The position numbers and the translations under genes were made by a program. A DNA stretch of 64,000 bases from Actinomycetota bacterium (lineage in GTDB: Bacteria > Actinomycetota > Acidimicrobiia > Acidimicrobiales > Ilumatobacteraceae). A model generated the notes under the pieces. The model was given only the letters and a program-made list of their open reading frames with translations. It made no database searches and was not told the origin of the DNA. The DNA is taken from the NCBI GenBank assembly GCA_963169665.1, contig CAUJET010000091.1, positions 1 to 64,000 of the forward strand, given 5' to 3'. Below, one piece after another: positions 25,576-33,550 of the stretch; position 1 is the stretch's first letter; every line of letters begins with the position of its first letter.

Positions 25576-25619
25576 GGCCGCGGACCCTAGTTCGGCCCCG
25601 ATCCGTACACTCACCCGTA

Positions 25620-26294
25620 GTGTTCGCCGCCTCGCTCGAGTCCTGGCCAGATGTCCTCACCACGGTGTTGTCGCTGGCCGTGCTCGGGTTCATGGCCACG
25701 CGACTGGTCACCGGGGTGCGCGTCGCCCGGTCCACGTCGGGTCGGGCCGTGGTGCGCGAGGTGCGCCGCCGGATCGCCTGGCGACACGTGTGGCCGGTGC
25801 CGATCGTGCTGGCGGCAGTGATCCTCGTCGCGGGTGCGCTGATGCTCGTGCCCGGCCTCGACTGGGGCTGGTGGGGTGCCCTCGGGGGCGAGGGCAACCC
25901 CGTCTTCGGCAGCACCGACCAGACCAGCGGCACGGTGTGGGAGTGGATCATCCCGCTCGCGTTCATGGCGATGCTGCTGCCGGCACTGCCGCTGTTCGCG
26001 AACGCCGAGGAGCGCATGTTCCGTCGCGGCGCCGAGGCCTGGTCGACGAGGCGACGGGTGCTCAAGACGCTGCAGTTCGGACTCGTGCACGCCCTCATCG
26101 GCATCCCCATCGGGGCGGCGTTCGCGCTCTCGATCGGCGGCGCCTACTTCCTCCGTGTGTACCTGCGCTCGTACGCCAGGTCGGGGTCCACGTCGGACGC
26201 GACGATGGAGTCGACGACTGCGCACACCGTCTACAACGGTGTCATCATCGGCGTCGTGCTCCTCGCCCTCTGCCTCACGGCGCTCCTGCCATGA
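25620..26294 (+). CDS. CPBP-family (CAAX/Abi) intramembrane protease
   Basis: A 224-residue protein with about four to five membrane segments. The three CPBP motifs are present in order: EERMFRR (E130-E131 to R134-R135), FGLVH (F153, H157) and HTVYN (H202, N206). These form the glutamate/histidine catalytic site of Rce1-type proteases that act within the membrane. Substrate unknown. The GTG start at 25620 has TACACT 9 positions upstream. A DUF971 gene and a rhomboid protease gene follow within 11 and 10 bases, so all three are probably one transcription unit. Confidence 0.75.
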   Translation: MFAASLESWPDVLTTVLSLAVLGFMATRLVTGVRVARSTSGRAVVREVRRRIAWRHVWPVPIVLAAVILVAGALMLVPGLDWGWWGALGGEGNPVFGSTDQTSGTVWEWIIPLAFMAMLLPALPLFANAEERMFRRGAEAWSTRRRVLKTLQFGLVHALIGIPIGAAFALSIGGAYFLRVYLRSYARSGSTSDATMESTTAHTVYNGVIIGVVLLALCLTALLP

Positions 26295-26304
26295 CGGACC
26301 CGTC

Positions 26305-26715
26305 GTGACCCTGCGCCCCGCATCAGCGGTCGACATCGACATCGTCCGCGACCGGCAGGTGACGATCACCTTCGACGACGATGTCGTGGCCGTGTACCCG
26401 GTCAAGGCGTTGCGGGCCGGGTGCCCCTGCGCCAGTTGCCGGGGATGGCGCGAACGGGGCGAGGCGGCCTGGCCGCGGCCGGGCATGTCCGACGACGTGA
26501 CCATCGGCCACGCCGAGCTCACCGGCGCCTGGGGCCTGTCGATCGACTGGAGCGACGGCCACAGCACCGGCATCTACGCCTGGTCGGTGCTGCGCGACTG
26601 GTGGGACCGCGGCCTGATGGGCGAGCTCGTCGCCGATCCCACGCCCGATCCCACGCCCGGTCCCACGCCCGATCCCCACCCGAGCCCGGGCCCCTCCGCG
26701 GACGACCCTCGGTAG
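26305..26715 (+). CDS. DUF971 domain protein with Pro-rich tail
   Basis: The 136-residue product starts with a DUF971 (GBBH-like N-terminal) domain: ITFDDDVVAVYPVKALRAGCPCASCRGW and a WGLSIDWSDGHSTGIYAWSVLRDW block near residues 75-95. The Cys trio in CPCASC could bind zinc or be tied to Fe-S chemistry, as proposed for this family. The last 25 residues are a low-complexity PDPTPGPTP tail encoded by a 12-bp tandem repeat. The GTG start lies 11 bases after the CPBP stop; no other in-frame start fits. Confidence 0.82.
   Translation: MTLRPASAVDIDIVRDRQVTITFDDDVVAVYPVKALRAGCPCASCRGWRERGEAAWPRPGMSDDVTIGHAELTGAWGLSIDWSDGHSTGIYAWSVLRDWWDRGLMGELVADPTPDPTPGPTPDPHPSPGPSADDPR
26635..26681 (+). repeat. 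12-bp coding tandem repeat
   Basis: GATCCCACGCCC occurs at 26635 and 26647, then as GGTCCCACGCCC at 26659 and a decayed fourth copy at 26671. It encodes the DPTP-type tail of the DUF971 protein. Confidence 0.85.
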
Positions 26716-26718
26716 CCT
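26713..26718 (+). promoter_or_regulatory. -10 hexamer of rhomboid gene
   Basis: TAGCCT overlaps the TAG stop of the DUF971 gene and ends 7 positions before the rhomboid ATG at 26725, so the protease may also have its own leaderless transcript. Confidence 0.45.
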
Positions 26719-26724
26719 TTCGCC

Positions 26725-27615
26725 ATGTCACTGCCGCCGCCGCCCCCGCCCGCGCAGCCGACCGTCGGAGCCGGCACGGGCATGCTCCCTCGCTGCTACC
26801 GCCACCCCGATCGCGAGGCCGGACGCAGCTGCACGAGGTGCGGCAAGTCGGCCTGCAGCGAGTGCCTCGTGCAGGCCGCCGTCGGCTCGCACTGCGTCGA
26901 CTGCGCGAAGGCGGCCAGGCCGCCGGTGGCCACCCGGGCCAAGTACTGGAACGCACGACAGCACACCCTCGTCACCTACGTGCTGATGGCCGTCAACATC
27001 GCCGTGTTCCTCTTCGTCACCGTCTCCGACCCGAGTTCGCTGGGTGGCCGCGGGAGCGTCAGCCAGGCGCAGATCGACCTCGGACTCAACGAGTTCTTCC
27101 TCGCGGATCGCAACGAGTGGTACCGCCTGATCAGCTCGGGCTTCCTCCACTTCGGCGTGATCCACCTCGCGTTCAACATGCTGATGCTGTACCAGCTGGG
27201 CCAGCTGCTCGAGCGCCCGCTGGGACGTGCGAAGTTCGCCCTGCTCTACGGGGCGAGCCTGCTCGGCGGGTCGTTCGGCGTCCTGCTGCTGACCAGCAAC
27301 CCGTTCGCGATCACCGGCGGCGCCTCGGGAGCAGTGTTCGGACTCATGGCAGGTGCCGCGATCGGATTGCACCGCCAGGGCGTGAACATCATGAGCACCG
27401 GGCTCGGCACCACGCTGCTGCTCAACTTCTTCATCACGTTCACGGTCAGCGGCATCTCGATCGGCGGCCACCTCGGCGGTGCCGTCGCCGGCGCCGTCTG
27501 CGGCTTCGTGATGCTGGCCCCGCGGTGGAAGCCCGTGCCGTCGTGGGCCAAGTGGGCGACGCCCGCTGCCGTCGCCGTCATCTCCGTACTGGGGAGCGTC
27601 CTGGTCGTCGGGTAG
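26725..27615 (+). CDS. rhomboid family intramembrane serine protease
   Basis: The 296-residue product has a Pro-rich start, a B-box-like zinc-binding segment (CYRHPDREAGRSCTRCGKSACSECL, about 24-48, with a further CVDC near 57) and then a six-helix rhomboid domain. Catalytic Ser201 is in GGASGAVFG and His249 in GGHLGGA; the oxyanion-site HLAFNM motif is near residue 150. It cleaves membrane-anchored proteins inside the bilayer. The zinc-finger start is common in actinobacterial rhomboids. It follows the CPBP and DUF971 genes closely. Confidence 0.93.
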   Translation: MSLPPPPPPAQPTVGAGTGMLPRCYRHPDREAGRSCTRCGKSACSECLVQAAVGSHCVDCAKAARPPVATRAKYWNARQHTLVTYVLMAVNIAVFLFVTVSDPSSLGGRGSVSQAQIDLGLNEFFLADRNEWYRLISSGFLHFGVIHLAFNMLMLYQLGQLLERPLGRAKFALLYGASLLGGSFGVLLLTSNPFAITGGASGAVFGLMAGAAIGLHRQGVNIMSTGLGTTLLLNFFITFTVSGISIGGHLGGAVAGAVCGFVMLAPRWKPVPSWAKWATPAAVAVISVLGSVLVVG

Positions 27616-27624
27616 AACCGGTCC

Positions 27625-28998
27625 ATGTTGACCGGTGAGCAGTACCTCGCTTCACTCGACGACGGACGCGCCACGTACTTCGAGGGCGAGCGCGTCCACG
27701 ACCTGCCCGGGCACCCGCTGCTCGGCCCGGCCGCCCGAACCGTCGCCGGGGGCTACGACTGGCTCGCCACCCAGGCCGTCGACGGCCGCAGCCCGCTGGC
27801 CACGGTGCCGGCGAACCCCGAGGAGCTGCGGCACATGGTCGACGTGGTGCATCACGCCGGGATGATGGCCCACGTCACCTACACGTCGATCATGACGCTG
27901 GCCACCGCCGGCGGGCGGATCGCCGACACCGCACCCCAGTACCTCGAGCCGATCAACGCCTGCATCGAGCACGCCCACGCCTCCGACGTGCGCATCACCC
28001 AGTGCATCACCGACGCCAAGGGCGATCGGTCGCGGCCACCGCTGAAGCAGGACGATCCCGATGCGTACGTGCACGTCGTCGACCGCCAACGCGACGGCGT
28101 GGTGGTGCGCGGTGCGAAGTTGCACATCACCGGCGCCTCGCTCGGCCACGAGCTCCTCACGATCCCGACCAAGGCGATGAAGGCGGGCGAGGAGGACTAC
28201 GCGATCGCGGCGCTCATCCCGGTGAACTCGCCGGGGGTGAAGATCATCAACACCACGTACGCCACCCGGCACCACGACGTGCGCGACTTCCCCATCTCGG
28301 GCAACGGTGCCGCGCCCGAGGGCTTCGTGGTGCTCGATGACGTGTTCGTGCCGAACGAGCGGATCCTGCTCGACGGCGAAGTGGCGCTCGCCGCGGTCTT
28401 CGCCCACTCGCTCGGCCTGTGGGAGCGGCTCGGCGGTCTCTCGGGCATGGCCGACGGCGCCGACCTCCTGGTGGGGTTCGCCCAGCTGATCGCCGAGGCG
28501 AACGGGCTCGGGGGCGAGGCCCACATCAAGGAGAAGATCTCCGAGATGATCATCCACGCGACGGTCATCCGGGCCTGCCTGGAGGCGGCACTGTCGAACG
28601 CCGAATCGGGCCCGCTCGGAGCGGCGTTCCCGAACGAGTTGTACACGAACGCCGGCAAGTACACGGGGGCGGCGAACTACCACCTGATGGTGCGCCACCT
28701 CCACGACATCGCGGGCGGCGCGATCCTCACCGCCCCCTCGATCGCCGACCTCGAACACCCCGAGACCGGGCCGCTGATCCGCAAGTACATGGGCACCCGC
28801 GAGGGCGTCGACGGCGAGTACCGCACCCGCTTGTTCCACGCGATCCGCGACCTCACGGCCGACGCGTACGGCGGATGGCAGGCGGTCACCAACATCCAGG
28901 CCGGCGGTGGGTTGTACGCCCAGCGGATCGTCACCCGCAAGCACTACGACCTCGACGCCGCCAAGCAGCACGCCCTCGCCGCAGCCGGCCTCACCTGA
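27625..28998 (+). CDS. 4-hydroxyphenylacetate 3-hydroxylase (HpaB) family protein
   Basis: The 457-residue protein follows the HpaB/4-HBD fold: an N-terminal LTGEQYLASLDDGR segment, a central acyl-CoA-dehydrogenase-like FAD region, and a C-terminal helical bundle with REGVDGEYRTRLFHAIRDLT. The relative 4-hydroxybutyryl-CoA dehydratase uses a [4Fe-4S] cluster held by three Cys and one His; I see no matching Cys pair around residues 70-90 and only three scattered Cys overall. A reduced-flavin monooxygenase acting on a phenol is therefore more likely. The final 8 bases overlap the convergent membrane protein gene. Confidence 0.75.
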   Translation: MLTGEQYLASLDDGRATYFEGERVHDLPGHPLLGPAARTVAGGYDWLATQAVDGRSPLATVPANPEELRHMVDVVHHAGMMAHVTYTSIMTLATAGGRIADTAPQYLEPINACIEHAHASDVRITQCITDAKGDRSRPPLKQDDPDAYVHVVDRQRDGVVVRGAKLHITGASLGHELLTIPTKAMKAGEEDYAIAALIPVNSPGVKIINTTYATRHHDVRDFPISGNGAAPEGFVVLDDVFVPNERILLDGEVALAAVFAHSLGLWERLGGLSGMADGADLLVGFAQLIAEANGLGGEAHIKEKISEMIIHATVIRACLEAALSNAESGPLGAAFPNELYTNAGKYTGAANYHLMVRHLHDIAGGAILTAPSIADLEHPETGPLIRKYMGTREGVDGEYRTRLFHAIRDLTADAYGGWQAVTNIQAGGGLYAQRIVTRKHYDLDAAKQHALAAAGLT

Positions 28999-30100
28999 CG
29001 CCGTTCGACACCTTGGTCCTGCGCGTCGGCCGGAGCCGCACCTTGGGCCGGGGCGGCATGCGATCGCTCGACCACCGTGCCGGCGGTGCCATCACCAGCG
29101 CACACAGCTGCAGCAGGACCGCGTCGTAGTTCACGCGCCAGCCGGCGAAGTCCTGCCAGGCCTTGTCGCGGTCGGCCTTCAACGGAACGCCCGCCGCCTG
29201 CAGCTCGACGCACAGCAGGTCGAACTCACGGCGGCTCACCGAGATCGGCGCGTCCGGTGACGGGTCGGGGTCGTAGGGCATCCCGAAGAAGTCGGCGATC
29301 CGGCGCAGGCTGAAGAAGCCGGTGCGCAGCATCAGCGGCCCGCGGGCCTCGTACGGGCGGTCGACCACCGAGGCCGCCAGCGCCGCGGTGTCGAGCACGC
29401 ATCCGGCCGCGGTGATCCAGCTCCGCTCCGGGTGCGGCGACCGGAAGTAGACGAGGGAGGGATGGCTCGTGTGGCTCTCCTCCACGTCGACGAACCAGGC
29501 TTCCCACGGGATGAACAGGTCGTCGGCGAGTCGGTCGAGCATCCGGATGCGCGAGTACCGGGTGAGCAGCTCGGCGGGCGACGGCGGCAGGCCGGCCCGC
29601 ACCTCCAGCATCCCGACGAGCGACTCCCGTCGGCTGAAGGCGCCGTAGATCGTGGGCAGGTACGAGATCATCAGCGAGACGAGCACGAGACCGAGACCGG
29701 CCTCGACGAATGCGATCACCACGCGCCACGTGCCCGGTGGACGAACGAACCCGAGCGTCAACAGCGACGAACCGCTCGTCACGAAGGCCTCGGTGAGCGG
29801 ACGGACGCCGGTTCCCCAGTCGATCGCGGTGAACCCGGCCACCACCAACGACACCCATTGCGCGGGCAGGGTCACGAGCGCGATCGGCGAGTAGAGCGCC
29901 AGGGCCGCGTCGCGCTGCTCGAACGACCGGCTCGGCCGGGCGATGAGGTCGAAGACGCGCCGCCATGCCACGAAGTGCACCCGGGTGAGCGAGCTCTGGT
30001 AGGCCCGGGGCACCACCACCGTCTTGATCGCCGACCCCAGTGTGTAGAGCACGAGACCCACACCCGCGACGACGGCGACCACCTGCGCAACGATCACCAC
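28991..30100 (-). CDS. membrane protein with potassium-channel-like pore loop
   Basis: A 369-residue protein with membrane segments near residues 3-25, 75-95 and 125-150. Between the last two lies a re-entrant segment SGSSLLTLGFVRPPG resembling the K+ channel filter (TLGF in place of TVGY), so a two-helix ion-channel-like pore is plausible. The remaining 220 residues are cytoplasmic and not recognised. The start is GTG at 30100 (or GTG at 30097). It is divergent from the DUF47-PiT phosphate operon. It could be a channel or only structurally similar; no family name is assigned. Confidence 0.6.
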   Translation of the reverse strand: MVIVAQVVAVVAGVGLVLYTLGSAIKTVVVPRAYQSSLTRVHFVAWRRVFDLIARPSRSFEQRDAALALYSPIALVTLPAQWVSLVVAGFTAIDWGTGVRPLTEAFVTSGSSLLTLGFVRPPGTWRVVIAFVEAGLGLVLVSLMISYLPTIYGAFSRRESLVGMLEVRAGLPPSPAELLTRYSRIRMLDRLADDLFIPWEAWFVDVEESHTSHPSLVYFRSPHPERSWITAAGCVLDTAALAASVVDRPYEARGPLMLRTGFFSLRRIADFFGMPYDPDPSPDAPISVSRREFDLLCVELQAAGVPLKADRDKAWQDFAGWRVNYDAVLLQLCALVMAPPARWSSDRMPPRPKVRLRPTRRTKVSNGVR

Positions 30101-30191
30101 GTCACCCCGCGTCCATGCCCGTCATTCGCGCCCGTCGTCCACATCCGTCACAGGTCGGCACTCTGCCACAGGTGACGGGACCAACAGCCCT

Positions 30192-30213
30192 GTTCACCCG
30201 TGGTTCACCTGTG
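30192..30213 (+). promoter_or_regulatory. PHO-box-like direct repeat
   Basis: GTTCACCCGTG and GTTCACCTGTG are two adjacent 11-bp units. This matches the Streptomyces PhoP box, whose core is GTTCACC direct repeats at an 11-bp period. It lies 3 bases upstream of a -10 hexamer and 18 bases before a phosphate transport operon. Confidence 0.75.
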
Positions 30214-30215
30214 CG

Positions 30216-30221
30216 TAATCT
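30216..30221 (+). promoter_or_regulatory. -10 hexamer of phosphate operon
   Basis: TAATCT directly follows the PHO-box repeats, which take the -35 position, as expected of an activator-dependent promoter. The ATG at 30231 is 10 positions downstream, so the mRNA is leaderless or nearly so. Confidence 0.55.
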
Positions 30222-30230
30222 TGCGCCCGC

Positions 30231-30848
30231 ATGCGCTTCCGCCTGATCCCACGAGACGAGGGGTTCTATCCCCTGTTCGACCAGCAGGCCGCGCACGCGG
30301 CCGCCACGGCCCTGCAGCTCGAGAAGCTGATGCGGTCGCTCCCGGTGCTGCCGGATCGCGTCGACACGATCGTCGCGGCCGAGCGTGCCGGCGACGAGGT
30401 GATGCGCTCCGTTCGGCTCCGCCTCGAGACCTCGATCGTCACCCCGTTCGATCGGGAGGACATCCAGAGCCTGGCCAACCACCTCGACGACGTCCTCGAC
30501 GAGATGCGCGCCGCTGCCGACCTCGCCCAGGTGCACAAGGTCACCTCGTCACTGCCCGGCGTCGGCGATCTCGTCGGCCTCCTCTGCAGGATCGCCGACG
30601 CGAACGTCGAGCTGATCGCCAAGCTGCCCACGTTGAAGAAGCTCAGCGACGACATCGATCGCATCGACATGCTCGAACGCGAAGCCGACGGCGTCTACCG
30701 ACGGATCATGGCCGAGCTCTTCAACGGCGATCACGACGCCCTCGAGATCCTGAAGTGGAAAGACGTCGTGGAAGCCATCGAGCGCGCCATCAACGCCGTC
30801 CAGGACGCGAGCGACGTGGTGGAAGCCATCGCCGTCAAGCACGCCTGA
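30231..30848 (+). CDS. DUF47 family phosphate transport regulator (PhoU-like)
   Basis: The 205-residue, all-helical protein begins with RLIPRDEGFYPLFDQQA, the typical DUF47 start, and continues with PhoU-like helices containing acidic ExxxDE-type clusters such as EREADGVYRRI that can hold metal ions. DUF47 proteins pair with PiT transporters and are thought to gate them. The PiT gene follows 12 bases later. Regulation by a PhoP-type activator is suggested by the repeat upstream. Confidence 0.92.
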   Translation: MRFRLIPRDEGFYPLFDQQAAHAAATALQLEKLMRSLPVLPDRVDTIVAAERAGDEVMRSVRLRLETSIVTPFDREDIQSLANHLDDVLDEMRAAADLAQVHKVTSSLPGVGDLVGLLCRIADANVELIAKLPTLKKLSDDIDRIDMLEREADGVYRRIMAELFNGDHDALEILKWKDVVEAIERAINAVQDASDVVEAIAVKHA

Positions 30849-30860
30849 TCCGAGCGCTCG

Positions 30861-31874
30861 ATGTCCACCCCGCTGTCGCTCGTGGTCCTGGTGGTCGCGA
30901 TCGCGCTCGTCTTCGACTTCGTGAACGGATTCCACGATGCGGCCAACTCGATCGCAACCGTCGTGGCGACCCGCGTGCTGACGCCGGTGCAGGCCGTGAT
31001 CTGGGCGGCCTTCTGGAACTTCGCCGCCTTCCTCGTGCTGCCCCTGAAGGTCGCCAACGAGATCGCCAAGATCATCGATGCGAGCGCCGTCTCGATCGGC
31101 CTCGTCTTCGCCGGACTCGCGGGCGCCATCTTCTGGAACGTGCTCACCGCTCGCCTCGGGCTGCCGTCCTCGTCGTCGCACGCCCTCATCGGCGGTCTGC
31201 TCGGTGCCGGCCTGGCCAAGGCCGGTCCCGATGTCGTGAACTGGGAGAAGATCAAGCGGACCGCCGTGTTCATCGTCTACTCCCCGCTGGTGGGCCTGGC
31301 CCTCGGGTTCGTGCTCGTCGTCGGCGTGATGTGGATCGTGCATCGGATGACGGCGAAGCGGAAGGTGGAGCGCACGTTCCGCGGCCTCCAACTGGTGTCG
31401 GCCGCTGCGTTCAGCCTCGGGCACGGCGCGAACGACGCCCAGAAGACCATGGGCATCATCGCCGTCCTCCTCATCGGCGCCAACCGGCTCGATCCGGGCG
31501 TGCTCGAATCCGCCGACGGACTGCCGCTCTGGATCGTGCTGTCGTGCCACGGGGCGATCGCCCTCGGCACCATGTTCGGGGGCTGGAAGATCGTGAAGAC
31601 GATGGGCAACAAGCTCACGAGGCTCCAACCGATGGGTGGCGTGTGCGCCGAGAGCGCTGCCGCGATGACGCTCTTCTTCACCTCGTACAAGGGGATCCCG
31701 GTCAGCACGACCCACACCATCACCGGGGCCATCGTCGGCGTCGGTTCGGCGAACCGCTTGAGCGCGGTCCGGTGGAACGTCGCGAGCCAGGTCGTGTGGG
31801 CGTGGGTCCTCACGATCCCGGGCAGCGCGGCCGTTGCGGCACTCACCTACGGCGTCGTGGCGGTGCTGTCGTGA
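30861..31874 (+). CDS. pit: inorganic phosphate transporter, PiT family
   Basis: A 337-residue membrane protein with about ten membrane segments. Both PiT signature repeats are present: FDFVNGFHDAANSIATVVAT near residue 15 and LGHGANDAQKTMGI near residue 188 (GANDxxKxxG). It carries low-affinity phosphate-metal uptake driven by the proton gradient. It sits between the DUF47 regulator and a small membrane protein whose start overlaps its stop by 4 bases (GTGA). Confidence 0.95.
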   Translation: MSTPLSLVVLVVAIALVFDFVNGFHDAANSIATVVATRVLTPVQAVIWAAFWNFAAFLVLPLKVANEIAKIIDASAVSIGLVFAGLAGAIFWNVLTARLGLPSSSSHALIGGLLGAGLAKAGPDVVNWEKIKRTAVFIVYSPLVGLALGFVLVVGVMWIVHRMTAKRKVERTFRGLQLVSAAAFSLGHGANDAQKTMGIIAVLLIGANRLDPGVLESADGLPLWIVLSCHGAIALGTMFGGWKIVKTMGNKLTRLQPMGGVCAESAAAMTLFFTSYKGIPVSTTHTITGAIVGVGSANRLSAVRWNVASQVVWAWVLTIPGSAAVAALTYGVVAVLS

Positions 31875-32053
31875 GCGGCCTCGACCGGCGAGCGGTCTTC
31901 TTCGCGATCGCCGGGATCGTCTGTCTCGTGCTCGTGCCGGTCACGCCGAGCGACTTGCAGTGGGTCGGCTTCACGATGGCGGTCACCTTCGCCGTGCTCG
32001 CCGCCGCGTCGCTGCTGGACGACCTCTCGCGCTCGAGATCCCGCCGCGGCTGA
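31871..32053 (+). CDS. small two-helix membrane protein, 60 aa
   Basis: GTG at 31871 overlaps the PiT stop in a GTGA arrangement, showing translational coupling. The 60-residue product has two hydrophobic stretches (about 10-25 and 30-48) joined by a short TPSDLQW loop and a basic SRSRSRRG tail that would stay inside. I do not recognise the family. Position implies a role with the phosphate transporter, perhaps as a small accessory subunit; this is inference. Confidence 0.65.
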   Translation: MSGLDRRAVFFAIAGIVCLVLVPVTPSDLQWVGFTMAVTFAVLAAASLLDDLSRSRSRRG

Positions 32054-32062
32054 CCGGCGATC

Positions 32063-32085
32063 GTGTCACACCCTCTTGCGAGGAT
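32063..32085 (+). promoter_or_regulatory. PafBC/RecA-NDp-like promoter of HNH gene
   Basis: GTGTCACAC (32063-32071), an 8-base spacer and GAGGAT (32080-32085) follow the architecture TTGTCRGTG-N8-TANNAT known for LexA-independent DNA-damage promoters bound by PafBC. The TGTCA core, spacer length and ANNAT part match; the outer bases differ. The -10 ends 7 positions before the GTG start. A near-copy occurs at 36016. Confidence 0.5.
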
Positions 32086-32091
32086 GGGGGT

Positions 32092-33459
32092 GTGAACGGT
32101 GGGGCGGACACTCACGAACATCTCGACGCGGTGTTGCGCGGGATCGATGTCGCGGTGTTGTTGCGTCATGTCACCGACCGGTTGCTCGAACACGGCGCCG
32201 AAGCTGCGGACGGTCTCGACGACACCGCCTTGCACGAGACCGTGGTGATCGTGCATCGCGAACGCTCACGGCTCGGGGTGGCGTTCGCGGAGTTGTTGGC
32301 GGAGTGGGACACACGCCGGATCTGGGAGTCCGACGGCTCCCGCAGCCCCGCCCACCGGCTGGCTCGCGAGACGAGGTCATCGGTCGGTGCCGCACGTGAG
32401 GATCTGCGACGCGCCCGACGTGTGCGGCACCTCCCGCTGGCGCGGGAGGCGATCGCGGCCGGCGTGTTGTCGCTCGATCACCTGGATCTTCTCGGTCACG
32501 TCAACACGGCCGAACGTCGGCATCTGTTCGCACGTGATGAAGCGCTCCTCGTGCGGAAGTGCAGCGAACTGTCGTACGCCGATGGTGCCCGGCTGGTGCG
32601 CTATTGGGCCGGTCACGCCGACGAGACCCTCGCCGACCAACGGGCTGCTACCCGACCCGATGACCGGGCAGACGATGACGCTGCGGCGGCGCCTGATGAT
32701 GCGAACGCGCCACCCGACGACGAGTACGAAGCGCACGCACCGACCACCGGGTCACGGTTGCACGCGTCGCGGACGCTCGACGAGGCGCTCGTGATCGACG
32801 GGACCCTCGACGCGATCGACGGCACCATCGTCGAGAACGAACTCGACCGGCTCGCGGACGAGATCCGCCTCGCCGACCGTGCCGCCGGCATCGACCGCTC
32901 ACCCGCACAACGCCGAGCCGCCGCACTCGTGGAGATGGCACGACGGTCCGCCACTGCACCCGAACACGGTCGCCGACCGCGACCGCTGTTCACCGTGCTC
33001 GTCGGCGAACGCAGCCTCGACCGGCTCTGCGAACTCAGCAACGGCATCGTCCTCACCCCCGCCGCGCTGCTCCCACACCTCACCGAAGCCGACATCGAAT
33101 CCGTCCTGTTCGACGGCCCCAGCACCATCGTCGCCGTCTCCTCACGGCGCACCTTCACCGGCGCCGTCAGACGAGCCGTCCAGGTTCGAGACCGACGCTG
33201 CAGACACCGATCCGACTGCGACGTCCCCGCCGACGACTGCGACGTCGACCACATCGTCCCCGCATCCAAGGGCGGACCGACCAGCCAGTTCAACGGCAGG
33301 TTGGAATGCAAGGTCCACAACCGCATCCACCACCTCCACGACCACGACACCGACCCCATGCCAGAACGGCCACTCGACCGACTCGACGAACTCCGGGCCA
33401 AGATCCGCTGGCGCTGCCGCAACGACCCCTGGTACCTCGACACAGACGACGACGCGTGA
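32092..33459 (+). CDS. DUF222 domain HNH endonuclease (13E12 repeat family type)
   Basis: The 455-residue protein has the long helical DUF222 domain (about 1-340) typical of actinobacterial 13E12-repeat proteins and a C-terminal HNH nuclease: RRCRHRSDCDVP, CDVDHIVPASKGG with His387, and FNGRLECKVHNRIHH. It should bind and nick or cut DNA; the biological role of this very abundant family is not known. A disordered acidic stretch with many Asp/Ala lies near 180-215. The start is GTG at 32092, leaderless by the -10 hexamer 7 positions upstream. The gene is not flanked by inverted repeats or other signs of a mobile element. Confidence 0.9.
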   Translation: MNGGADTHEHLDAVLRGIDVAVLLRHVTDRLLEHGAEAADGLDDTALHETVVIVHRERSRLGVAFAELLAEWDTRRIWESDGSRSPAHRLARETRSSVGAAREDLRRARRVRHLPLAREAIAAGVLSLDHLDLLGHVNTAERRHLFARDEALLVRKCSELSYADGARLVRYWAGHADETLADQRAATRPDDRADDDAAAAPDDANAPPDDEYEAHAPTTGSRLHASRTLDEALVIDGTLDAIDGTIVENELDRLADEIRLADRAAGIDRSPAQRRAAALVEMARRSATAPEHGRRPRPLFTVLVGERSLDRLCELSNGIVLTPAALLPHLTEADIESVLFDGPSTIVAVSSRRTFTGAVRRAVQVRDRRCRHRSDCDVPADDCDVDHIVPASKGGPTSQFNGRLECKVHNRIHHLHDHDTDPMPERPLDRLDELRAKIRWRCRNDPWYLDTDDDA

Positions 33460-33550
33460 ATCAGCCCGCCGCAGGGTGAAGACCCGACCTGGGACGATCA
33501 GGGTGTCGATGGGGCGACTCCTGCTGAGCTCGACGACCTCCGCCGGAACG

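Noticed and set aside
27625-28998. 4-hydroxybutyryl-CoA dehydratase
   Set aside because: The Cys and His ligands for the [4Fe-4S] cluster are not seen, so a flavin monooxygenase of the HpaB group is preferred.
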